A stretch of DNA of 34,930 nt. Origin: an uncultured Victivallis sp. (GTDB lineage Bacteria > Verrucomicrobiota > Lentisphaeria > Victivallales > Victivallaceae). Positions within the stretch are counted from its first letter, which is position 1. The number at the start of each line of letters is the position of its first letter. Where the stretch lies: NCBI GenBank assembly GCA_944389815.1, contig CALXNS010000065.1, positions 1 through 34,930 of the forward strand, written 5' to 3'. The position numbers and the translations under genes were made by a program. Shown here piece by piece: positions 24,928 through 32,529 of the stretch. Under the pieces are notes generated by a model that was not told the origin of the DNA, made no database searches, and saw only the letters and a list, made by a program, of their open reading frames with translations.

Positions 24928-27699
24928 TTATTTTTCGACGATCAACTCCGTTCCCCAGTTCGGAAGAACCAGTTCCCGCACCGGCGAACCGTCCTGCCGG
25001 GTGATCTTCAAATTGCGTGTCTCCTTGCTCATATTGGCAATGTAGAGCACCTTTCCGCCGTCGGGAAGTTCGGCGCAGTGGTATTCGATCCCCCAGACCG
25101 GCGAACCGTCTTCCGCTGTGATGCGGTATGCGGGAGCACAACCGAACTCGGCGGCATCACGCTGGATTTGTTCCAGCCGCCGCAGATAATCGGTCTCGAA
25201 CCGCCCGCTCCGCAGGAAGGTCGGCCGTTCGATCGCCGGATCGAGCCGGGTACCGTATTTTCCGTAGAGGATCAGTTTGCCGCCGTCGACGGAAAATTTG
25301 CGCAACGCCTCACTGGTTTCATCCATCGGATACGGACACTCGATGACGACAAGCACATCGAGATCGGCGGCGGTCACTTCGCCGTTGATGAGCTGCCGTT
25401 CGTCGATCAGGCGCGGTTCGACGCCGGAGAAGGCGGCGCTCTGCATGTAGGCGAGAAGCAGCGTGACATGCATCGGGCCTGCCACATAACGCGATTTCGG
25501 ACTGTAAAGCACGCCGAACCGTTTCGGCCGGTTGGCCAGCGCGGTGAAGAGTTCACGCTGACTGCGGATCTTCGCCGTCGTCAAGCCGGATTGCAGCATC
25601 AATGAAACCGTGCTGCTCAATTCGAGATTCTGCCCGTTGCCGGGGCAGCAGAGCCAGAAGGTGCCGGCTTTGAGCCCCTGAACTGCGTTCTGCTGCATGA
25701 CCATGTCCAGACAGGCCGGGACGGTCGCGGGCGGGTCGCAGCGGATGATGTGCCATTCGCTGTCGAAAATCCATTTGTCCGGCGCATAACTGCGGAGCAA
25801 ATTCAAATACGGCTGCTGGTAGGACGTGACATCCGACGAAAGCCTGCCGGTTGCGTCGTGTCCGTTGTCCGCCCAGCTGTCGGTGCCGATGATCTCGGTC
25901 AACTGCGCCAGAGCCTTGCGGTCGATGCCGTCGGCGTAATCGTAGAAATTGGCGCCGTCGCTTTCCGGATCGTACCACGGCATGCCGAATTCATAGGGAA
26001 GATGTTTGATGTGAGTGGGGATGCCCGGAGCGTTTTCGCGGCAGAGTTGATGCAGATAGGCAAGATGTTCGGTTCCGACTTCGCGGTTGCAGAGCACCCA
26101 GTCCCAGAAGCGGGCGGCGTTCTTCCGGCTGAACACCATCGGCCGAACCATCAGAATGTCGTCGAATGAAGCGTATTCGGAATTCCAGGCGCGATTGAGG
26201 TTCTCAATGGAACCGTATTTTTCGCGCAGGAAGGCGCGGAATCTTTCCTGCATCAGCGGAGAATAATCTTCGAACTGCACCTCGTTGGCCAGATCGATCG
26301 CCACCACTGCTTTCGAATCGCGGATGCGCGGAAGCAGATATTCGAGGAAGGTGCGGCACATTTCGACGTAATCCGGGCTGATGATCGACGCCTTGAGGAA
26401 CCCGTGTCCGGCCTGACGGCCCTGCCACTGGGCGGCGTGCTGGCGGAGTTTTTCCGTTTCGTTTTCGGCGCCGTATCCGAAGAAGACGCCGTCCCATTCG
26501 GGATGTTTCTTCAGAAGATAACCCGGCGTGTAGGGGGCGATCATCACGTCGAGCGCGATGTTGTATTTTTCGAACTCCTCCAGCTGCGGCATGGTGCGGC
26601 GGATCAACATGCAGTCATGCGGATTGCCGTCTTTGTCGAGCAGCGCATCGGGCCAGATGTGTTCGGAGACGAGGTTGATGCCGATCCGGGCCATTTCGGG
26701 GGCGTAGGCGGCCAATCCCCAGCCGCAGTCGCCGTAATAGAAATCGGTGTCGGCCGGAGCGAGGAAATATTCCGGAGCGGGGGTGCCGTCCGGCCTGGAA
26801 ACGTCGATGGTATAATCCGCCACGGAACCGGACTTGACCTCTTCGGCAAGTTTCTCCAATTCAGTCAGGAAAAATTCGAACCCCGGTTCCAGATTGTAGG
26901 AGAGCCGATACCAGAGTCCGTCAAGTGCAATGTAGGCGGCGGCGGTGCGGGCGTCATAATAACGGATCAGCTCCGGATTGCATTCAATAGCGTCCATCTC
27001 CGGAGTGATGAAGAATTTCTCCAGCGCATCGACGCGCGCCGCCCACTCCGGTTTGCCCGGCAGCGGCTGCGGCGGCGGAAACGCGCCGTCGGACGCGGGC
27101 CGCATTTCATAGGAACGGAACCAACCGAGCGCGCCGCGCTCCTTTTCGTTCGCCTTCCGGCCGAGAGCGACGGTATAATCACCGGGTTCGAGTTTGCCGC
27201 CGTCGAGTTTGAGGATGGTTTTTCCGTCGCCGATCAACGCGGCGGAGCCGTCGGCGATTTTCACGGTCAGATCCCGCGGGGTGAGATTCTCCCAGTTGAT
27301 GACCGTGCATCGCCAGTCCTGATACCGCGAGAGCGCCTTCTTCCCGGCCCAGTGCAGCCGGAAACGCCCCCGGCGCACCATATCGATGCGCAGCACTTCG
27401 TTCCCCTGCGCATCGTTGAGGCTGAAAAGATGACCGTCAAGCCAGGCGATCGAAGTATCCGCCGGGGAAAAATTGAAGATGAATTCCACCGGTTCGCCGG
27501 TCAATTTCTGATGGAGGAATTCGATTCCGGCATAATTCGGCCAGACATTCCAGACTCCGAGCCGATCGATTTTGACCGGATCGCCGACCAGACGCAAATC
27601 GGGAGTCTTCCGGTTCGATTCCTGACTCAGATCATACCCCGCCAGCGAAATAACGCCGGCAAACAGCGTGGCGAAGCAGAGCAAGACGGTTTTCTTCAT
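24928..27699 (-). CDS. secreted GH42-like clan GH-A glycoside hydrolase
   Basis: A 923-residue exported enzyme with a signal peptide (MKKTVLLCFATLFAGVISLAG). Residues about 25-200 form a beta-rich N-terminal domain. The middle holds a TIM barrel with the acid/base pair Asn472-Glu473 (AIDLANEVQFEDY), followed by FRAFLREKYGSIENLNRAWN, a segment typical of GH42, and the probable nucleophile Glu648 in FDSEWHII. The C-terminal part (RPKRFGVLYSPKSR, then DLDVLVVIECPYPMDE) resembles the GH42 trimerisation-like Rossmann domain. Beta-galactosidase or a related activity is likely but the substrate is open. The ATG at 27699 has AAGGAGA 8 bases upstream; the longer frame to 27777 would include the promoter. 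It is transcribed away from the pilin/GH50 operon. Confidence 0.82.
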   Translation of the reverse strand: MKKTVLLCFATLFAGVISLAGYDLSQESNRKTPDLRLVGDPVKIDRLGVWNVWPNYAGIEFLHQKLTGEPVEFIFNFSPADTSIAWLDGHLFSLNDAQGNEVLRIDMVRRGRFRLHWAGKKALSRYQDWRCTVINWENLTPRDLTVKIADGSAALIGDGKTILKLDGGKLEPGDYTVALGRKANEKERGALGWFRSYEMRPASDGAFPPPQPLPGKPEWAARVDALEKFFITPEMDAIECNPELIRYYDARTAAAYIALDGLWYRLSYNLEPGFEFFLTELEKLAEEVKSGSVADYTIDVSRPDGTPAPEYFLAPADTDFYYGDCGWGLAAYAPEMARIGINLVSEHIWPDALLDKDGNPHDCMLIRRTMPQLEEFEKYNIALDVMIAPYTPGYLLKKHPEWDGVFFGYGAENETEKLRQHAAQWQGRQAGHGFLKASIISPDYVEMCRTFLEYLLPRIRDSKAVVAIDLANEVQFEDYSPLMQERFRAFLREKYGSIENLNRAWNSEYASFDDILMVRPMVFSRKNAARFWDWVLCNREVGTEHLAYLHQLCRENAPGIPTHIKHLPYEFGMPWYDPESDGANFYDYADGIDRKALAQLTEIIGTDSWADNGHDATGRLSSDVTSYQQPYLNLLRSYAPDKWIFDSEWHIIRCDPPATVPACLDMVMQQNAVQGLKAGTFWLCCPGNGQNLELSSTVSLMLQSGLTTAKIRSQRELFTALANRPKRFGVLYSPKSRYVAGPMHVTLLLAYMQSAAFSGVEPRLIDERQLINGEVTAADLDVLVVIECPYPMDETSEALRKFSVDGGKLILYGKYGTRLDPAIERPTFLRSGRFETDYLRRLEQIQRDAAEFGCAPAYRITAEDGSPVWGIEYHCAELPDGGKVLYIANMSKETRNLKITRQDGSPVRELVLPNWGTELIVEK

Positions 27700-27729
27700 G
27701 TAAAAAATCTCCTTGTGATGGCTGTCCAG

Positions 27730-27742
27730 GCAAATGTCATCG
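27730..27742 (-). promoter_or_regulatory. candidate operator at the GH42-like start site
   Basis: CGATGACATTTGC on the - strand begins 7 bases after the -10. It matches 10 of 13 positions of CGAACACATTGGC, placed identically in the divergent promoter. A position over the transcription start suits repression. Confidence 0.38.
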
Positions 27743-27748
27743 CTATTG

Positions 27749-27777
27749 ATTATACCTGATAATCCCCAAAAAGTCAA
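27749..27777 (-). promoter_or_regulatory. near-consensus promoter of the GH42-like gene
   Basis: On the - strand TTGACT (27777-27772), 17 bases, then TATAAT (27754-27749). The six bases before the -10 are ATCAGG, the same as in the divergent promoter at 27945-27973. The predicted start near 27742 leaves about 43 bases to the ATG. Confidence 0.78.
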
Positions 27778-27944
27778 GTCTTCTCCGGAAAAAGTTCATA
27801 AAAAAACGCGCCTGACCGTCGCGGGGGGAATGGGGAGACGTCATGAGACGACACGGCAGTTAAGCCAAGCGGGAGCGTATGTTAAGAAGAAATGCGCAAC
27901 CGGAGAATCCAATAAATTTTTTTGAAAAAATAAAGTATCAACTA

Positions 27945-27973
27945 TTGACTTTTAAATGAAAATCAGGTATAAT
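27945..27973 (+). promoter_or_regulatory. near-consensus promoter of the pilin/GH50 operon
   Basis: TTGACT (27945-27950), 17 bases, then TATAAT (27968-27973), again with ATCAGG directly before the -10. The predicted start near 27980 leaves about 37 bases to the pilin ATG at 28017. Confidence 0.8.
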
Positions 27974-27979
27974 TACAGA

Positions 27980-27992
27980 CGAACACATTGGC
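27980..27992 (+). promoter_or_regulatory. candidate operator at the pilin/GH50 operon start site
   Basis: CGAACACATTGGC begins 7 bases after the -10, the same offset as its - strand counterpart at 27742-27730. It also agrees at 10 of 13 positions with 21516-21528 in the regulator promoter. Confidence 0.38.
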
Positions 27993-28016
27993 GAATTCTA
28001 ATGAAAGGTCATTCAA

Positions 28017-28670
28017 ATGAAACATTGTTTTACCCGCGTGGAACTGCTGTTGATCGTCGGAATTCTGTCGTTGGGGGCCGCATTTCTGCTGCCGGTCGCG
28101 GGCCGGGCGGCGGTACAGTCGCAGACCACACTCTGCTTGAACCAGCTCAATCGTCTCAACGCGGGCTTGAACGCCTACGCGGATGCGAACGACGATTATT
28201 TTCCAACCTCGTCTCCGGCGAATTATCAGGCGGAATGGGCGTCGCTGGTCGCCCCCTACGTCGGAGTGAAGACGGAAACTTCCGCCCCGGCCGATGCCTT
28301 CGTCTGTCCGGCGGATGCGCGGTTCCGGAGCTTGACCTACGGTGATCTTCTCGCGAAGAAATCCAGTTATGGGATCAATGGTTACGGCGTCTGCTGGAAC
28401 AATCAGAACGGCCAGGGCGTCCGGCGCGCCCACGTCCGGAATCCGGACATGCTCCTCCTCGCCGACGCCGACGGATGGATCGTCGTCGGTTATGCCGGAG
28501 AAGGTCCGGCGCGGGTTCCGAAGGCGCGCCATGAAGAGGGCAAGGCGGTCAACATCCTCCATTTCGACGGAACCGCCGAAACGAAAATGGTCAATGCGGA
28601 GAAACCCGAAGACATGTACAAGGAAGGCAATCTGCCGACCCATCCTTTCTGGTCCCGAAACATGCGTTGA
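28017..28670 (+). CDS. divergent prepilin-like protein (H-X11-DG)
   Basis: A 217-residue pseudopilin relative, first of three in tandem. The N-terminus MKHCFTRVELLLIVGIL keeps Phe and Glu5 but has Cys before the cleavage site and Arg-Val in place of Leu-Ile, so cleavage is uncertain. The hydrophobic helix is followed by LNQLNRLNAGLNAYADANDD, a Cys-containing middle (FVCPADARFRSLTYGDLLAK), SYGINGYG, and ARHEEGKAVNILHFDG, where His and Asp-Gly are 11 residues apart. The tail EDMYKEGNL then W resembles those of the next two genes. An AAAGGT site lies about 9 bases before the ATG, and the promoter at 27945 serves it. Confidence 0.8.
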   Translation: MKHCFTRVELLLIVGILSLGAAFLLPVAGRAAVQSQTTLCLNQLNRLNAGLNAYADANDDYFPTSSPANYQAEWASLVAPYVGVKTETSAPADAFVCPADARFRSLTYGDLLAKKSSYGINGYGVCWNNQNGQGVRRAHVRNPDMLLLADADGWIVVGYAGEGPARVPKARHEEGKAVNILHFDGTAETKMVNAEKPEDMYKEGNLPTHPFWSRNMR

Positions 28671-28711
28671 GTTGAAAAATGAGACTCTTAAATCCAAAAA
28701 GGAATACGGGA

Positions 28712-29428
28712 ATGAAAAGAGCATTCACTCTCATCGAATTGCTGGTTGTTGTAGCGATCATCGCCATTCTCGCCGGAATGCTTCTTCCTGCGCTCAGCAA
28801 CGCCAAGAACCGCGCCCAGCAGGCCAATTGCAGCGCCAATCTCAAACAACTTGCGCAGGGCACGCAATTCTATCTGGCCGACAACAACGACTGGTTCTTC
28901 GTCGTTCCCGGCAAAACGCCGCCGGATAATATTTACGGCATCTGGATGCCGCAATGCGCCCCCTATGTCGGCGTCGGTCAGGAGGACGGGGCCGACGCAT
29001 CGGTCTTCGCCTGTCCCTCCGACTCCTACACGTTGCGCGACGGCAGCCTCACCTACGGCGGATTGCGCAACGGAAAGACCAGTTACGGCATGAATGCGTA
29101 CTTCATTCTGGCCAATAATTCGCGCGGCGGAACCTGGAGCTTCGTCAAACTCTCGATGGTGACTTCTCCGACCACCTGCATTCTTCAGGGCGACGGCAAC
29201 GGGCAATCGCTGATCCATTACGCCGAAGGTCTCTACGGCGCGCCCGATCCGCGCCACGGCAGCCGCGACGTGGTCAATTTGAGCTACGTCGACGGTCATG
29301 TCGCCTCCCGCAAAATGCTCAACATGAGCCAGTATAATCCCACCGACGAAACCTCCCAGCGCTGGAAGGATGTTTACAAGAACGAAAATCTCGGACTTCG
29401 TTCCAACTGGTCGCTTGACGGGAAATGA
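28712..29428 (+). CDS. prepilin-type pseudopilin (H-X11-DG)
   Basis: A 238-residue pseudopilin with the standard [20 protein letters not shown] start (Ala at -1, Glu at +5). Its globular domain shows VFACPSDSYTLRDGSLTYGG, TSYGMNAYF and PRHGSRDVVNLSYVDGHV, with 11 residues between His and Asp-Gly. The tail is WKDVYKNENLGLRSNWSLDG. Sequence order and motifs match the genes on both sides, so the three arose by duplication. AAGGAA precedes the ATG; an in-frame ATG at 28679 would add 11 residues and is less likely. It lies 41 bases after the previous gene. Confidence 0.84.
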   Translation: MKRAFTLIELLVVVAIIAILAGMLLPALSNAKNRAQQANCSANLKQLAQGTQFYLADNNDWFFVVPGKTPPDNIYGIWMPQCAPYVGVGQEDGADASVFACPSDSYTLRDGSLTYGGLRNGKTSYGMNAYFILANNSRGGTWSFVKLSMVTSPTTCILQGDGNGQSLIHYAEGLYGAPDPRHGSRDVVNLSYVDGHVASRKMLNMSQYNPTDETSQRWKDVYKNENLGLRSNWSLDGK

Positions 29429-29442
29429 GTTTCAGTTATATT
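29415..29442 (+). promoter_or_regulatory. possible internal promoter before the third tandem pilin
   Basis: TTGACG (29415-29420), 16 bases, then TATATT (29437-29442). It overlaps the end of the preceding gene and lies about 40 bases before the next ATG. It may boost this pilin and the GH50 genes behind it. Confidence 0.4.
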
Positions 29443-29480
29443 AGTTACGCTATAAAAAAATGCACGAAGGAATCATATTT

Positions 29481-30191
29481 ATGAAGAGGCACTTCACTTT
29501 AATCGAGCTCCTGGTCGTCATCGCCATCATCGCCATTCTCGCCGGAATTCTGCTTCCGGCGCTCGGCATGGCCCGCGACCGCTCCCGGACCGCCAGCTGC
29601 GCCAGCCAGATGAAGCAGCTCGGCACCGGAACCGGCATGTACCTGGCCGACAACAAGGATTTCTATTTCTTTGACAAGTCACTCGGCAATAATGCTTATC
29701 AGGTGAATTTCACGACCTACCTTGCTCCGCATGTCGGCGTTCCACAGGAGGATTCGGCTTCAGCAAAGGTGTTTGTCTGCCCGCAGGATCTCGGCCGAAC
29801 CGGAGAATCGGAAGTGATCCTCAACCACATGGCCAATCTGACCTACGCCGGACTGAAGGCAGGCGCCACCAGTTATGGCTTCAACGGTTACGGGCTCGGC
29901 AGCCGCTGGCTCCGCGGCGCGCAGGTCGGCATCAAGCCGGAAGACGTGCTGTATCCGGCCCAGATGATCCTCTACACCGACTCCACCCGGAAAACCGTCG
30001 TCGGCTACGACGGTGAATATCCCTTCAACGTCGTCGTCCGTCACGGCGGCGGTTCGACGGTAAACATCACCTTCGTCGACGGTCATGTCGAAAGCAAGAA
30101 ACTGAATATGACCGGTTCCAGTCCGTGGCAGGATGTTTACAAGAAAGAGAACCTCGGCGACGGAAAATACTGGAATCTGCGCGGCTATTGA
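29481..30191 (+). CDS. prepilin-type pseudopilin (H-X11-DG)
   Basis: A 236-residue pseudopilin: [20 protein letters not shown], with His at the position before cleavage where Gly is usual. It shares with its two neighbours the Cys segment ([10 protein letters not shown]), [37 protein letters not shown] with 11 residues between His and Asp-Gly, and the tail [16 protein letters not shown]. The ATG at 29481 has AAGGAA 9 bases upstream; an ATG at 29460 is in frame but has no ribosome site. Two GH50-like genes follow after 190 bases. Confidence 0.84.
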   Translation: MKRHFTLIELLVVIAIIAILAGILLPALGMARDRSRTASCASQMKQLGTGTGMYLADNKDFYFFDKSLGNNAYQVNFTTYLAPHVGVPQEDSASAKVFVCPQDLGRTGESEVILNHMANLTYAGLKAGATSYGFNGYGLGSRWLRGAQVGIKPEDVLYPAQMILYTDSTRKTVVGYDGEYPFNVVVRHGGGSTVNITFVDGHVESKKLNMTGSSPWQDVYKKENLGDGKYWNLRGY

Positions 30192-30209
30192 CGCCCGAAA
30201 ACCGATTCC

Positions 30210-30233
30210 TTCCGGTAACTCCGTTCCGGTAAC
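30210..30233 (+). repeat. short direct repeat in the pilin-GH50 gap
   Basis: TTCCGGTAAC occurs twice, at 30210-30219 and 30224-30233, 14 bases apart; the second copy is also within CCGTT-CCGGT-AACGG, a small hairpin. The rest of this 190-base gap holds no gene and no convincing terminator. It could be a regulator site or an RNA structure. Confidence 0.4.
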
Positions 30234-30381
30234 GGTGGCGCGAGCCCCGGTTTCTCATATCCGTTTTCCGCCGAACCGTTCCCCTGCTGCCGGATTGCCC
30301 GCACCGGAATCACCGATACGGAATAAGCTCTATATTCAACTTCCCCAAATCCCTTTCTGCTCAATCAAGGATTCCCGTACA

Positions 30382-32529
30382 ATGACACGACTTTTCCAAT
30401 TCCTGCTGTTCCCCGGAGTGCTTTCCTTCGCACTCTCCGCCGTTGAACCGCGGCTGCTCTTCGATCCCGCCTGCGGAAATCCGGATGACCTCGCCCGCAA
30501 CCGCTGCACGGTTGAACGGGTCGTCAGAGAGGACGGAAAAGCCGTGCTGCGCGTCGAAACCGAACCGGCGCCGGAGTGGTGGCCGGGAGTCAATCTCGCA
30601 CCGCAGGACGGTTCCGACGCCTGGAATCTTGCCGAATACGACCTCATCGCCGTCGATGTGAAAAACATCAGCGATGTGCAGATCGCGGTGGAAACCCAGC
30701 TCGACAACGACGGTGCCGACGGCGACCGTTTCTGCGTCAAATCCGGCGCGGCGATCAATCCGGGCGAAACGGTGACGATCCGCACGCATTTCAACTGCGA
30801 CGCGAGACTGCCGGAAGAGGTGAAACTCATCGGCGTACGCAATTCACCGGACGGGCTGCCCGGACCGCGCAATCTGGATCCGGAAAAATTCCGCCGCCTC
30901 CGGGTTTTCATCTCCGGGCCGGCTGAAAAATACCGTTTTGAAATCGGCGACGTCCGGGCCGAAGATGCGCGCCGCCCCCTGCCCGATGCGCTCCGCAGCG
31001 CGGCGACGTTTTTTCCGTTGATCGACCGGTACGGTCAATATATTCACGCGCAATGGCCGGAAAAGATTCATTCGGATTCCGATCTTGCCGCCGCACGACA
31101 GCACGAAGCCGCCGCAATCGACGCGCGGCCGGCGCCGGCGTCGTGGGATCGTTACGGCGGCTGGGCCGACGGTCCGCAACTGGAGGCGACCGGCTTCTTC
31201 CGTACGGAAAAATACGACGGGAAATGGTTTCTGGTCGACCCGGAAGGGAAACTTTTCTTCTCCAACGGCGTCTGCTGCGTGAGTTACAAAGTCGATGCGG
31301 GGGGAACCGCGCTCGACCATCGTGAAAATTATTTTCAGTGGCTCCCGGAAAAGAACGATCCGCGTTTCGGTGTGTGTTTCTCTCAACATCCTGCTCCGGT
31401 ATTCGAATATTACAAGCGCGAAAACATCAAGCCGCGGACATTCGATTTCTACCGCGCGAACATCATCCGCAAATACGGCGACGATTACCTCAATCAATAC
31501 GCGACAACCTCAGCCCGCCGCCTTCCGGCCTGGGGGATGAATACCTTCGGCAACTGGTCCGACGCCGGCATCATCTTTCAGAAAAAAATTCCCTACGTGA
31601 TGACCGTCTACTTCAATTCCCCCCGGCTGGAAGGACATGACGGATACTGGGAAAAATTCTGGGAGGTATTCGATCCAGCCTTCGGAGAGAACATCATCCG
31701 CGACTTCCGCAAAGTGGTCGGCGACAACGCCAACGATCCGATGTGCATCGGTTATTTCATCGACAATGAGATCACCTGGGGCAATCAGACCGCCATCGCG
31801 GCGGCGGCGCTCCGCTCCCCGGCCACACAGCTCTCCAAAATCGAGTTGCGCAACGATCTCCGGAAAAAATACGCCGACATCGCGAAACTCAACTCCGCCT
31901 GGGGCACGAATTACACCTCTTGGGACGAGTTCCTGAAAGAAACGACGGTACCTGACCTCAAGGAACATCCCGCGGCGGAAACCGACCTGACCGCATTCAA
32001 CGAAAAGGTGATCGACCGCTATTTCCGGATCTGCCGCGAAAGCCTCAAGGCGGTTTCGCCCGGCAACATGTATCTCGGGTGCCGTTTCGCCGGAGTCAAT
32101 CCGATGGTGGAACGAATCGCGGCCAAATACTGTGATGCGGTCAGCTACAACGTCTACAGCTTCTCTCCCGCCCGTTTCAAAGCGGATTCGGAGGTCGATT
32201 TACCGATCATCATCGGCGAATTCCACATGGGCGCCTGGGACCGGGCCGGATTCCACACCGGACTCAAGGGGGTCGCCTCGCAGGCAGACCGCGCCCGCGC
32301 CTACGAGCGTTACATGGAAGGTGCGCTCCGGAATCCGCGGATCATCGGGGCTCACTGGTTTGCATGGAACGATCAGCCGGTCACCGGGCGGTCGTTCGAC
32401 GGGGAGAATTATCCGATCGGGCTGGTCGACATCACAGACACCCCCTATCCGAAACTGACTGAAGCCGCCCGTCGAATCGGAGAAAAAATGTATGAATACC
32501 GTCTCAAATATGGAGAACGCATGAAATGA
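30382..32529 (+). CDS. secreted GH50/agarase-like glycoside hydrolase, first copy
   Basis: A 715-residue exported enzyme. A signal peptide (about 1-20) and a beta-sandwich-like N-terminal domain (about 25-195) precede the linker FFPLIDRYGQYIHAQWPEKIH and the start of the catalytic barrel, LEATGFFRTEKYDGKWFLVD, as in GH50 agarases. SARRLPAWGMNTFGNWSDAG follows. The likely acid/base is Glu463 in GYFIDNEITWG and the nucleophile Glu613 in IIIGEFHMGAW. The ATG at 30382 has AAGGA 10 bases upstream; the frame open before it is non-coding. The substrate need not be agarose: the fold acts on several beta-galactans. Its stop overlaps the start of the paralogue. Confidence 0.8.
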   Translation: MTRLFQFLLFPGVLSFALSAVEPRLLFDPACGNPDDLARNRCTVERVVREDGKAVLRVETEPAPEWWPGVNLAPQDGSDAWNLAEYDLIAVDVKNISDVQIAVETQLDNDGADGDRFCVKSGAAINPGETVTIRTHFNCDARLPEEVKLIGVRNSPDGLPGPRNLDPEKFRRLRVFISGPAEKYRFEIGDVRAEDARRPLPDALRSAATFFPLIDRYGQYIHAQWPEKIHSDSDLAAARQHEAAAIDARPAPASWDRYGGWADGPQLEATGFFRTEKYDGKWFLVDPEGKLFFSNGVCCVSYKVDAGGTALDHRENYFQWLPEKNDPRFGVCFSQHPAPVFEYYKRENIKPRTFDFYRANIIRKYGDDYLNQYATTSARRLPAWGMNTFGNWSDAGIIFQKKIPYVMTVYFNSPRLEGHDGYWEKFWEVFDPAFGENIIRDFRKVVGDNANDPMCIGYFIDNEITWGNQTAIAAAALRSPATQLSKIELRNDLRKKYADIAKLNSAWGTNYTSWDEFLKETTVPDLKEHPAAETDLTAFNEKVIDRYFRICRESLKAVSPGNMYLGCRFAGVNPMVERIAAKYCDAVSYNVYSFSPARFKADSEVDLPIIIGEFHMGAWDRAGFHTGLKGVASQADRARAYERYMEGALRNPRIIGAHWFAWNDQPVTGRSFDGENYPIGLVDITDTPYPKLTEAARRIGEKMYEYRLKYGERMK

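Larger units (their letters stand above)
27700..28016. other. 317-base divergent intergenic region with two promoters
   Basis: No gene is visible. It contains back-to-back promoters for the GH42-like gene (-) and for the pilin/GH50 operon (+), each AT-rich, separated by a GC-richer stretch of about 120 bases (27800-27920) in which I see no clear feature. Confidence 0.7.

Noticed and set aside
26404..27759. 451-codon + strand frame opposite the GH42-like gene
   Set aside because: Antisense composition, no domains, and it runs into the promoter of the real gene.
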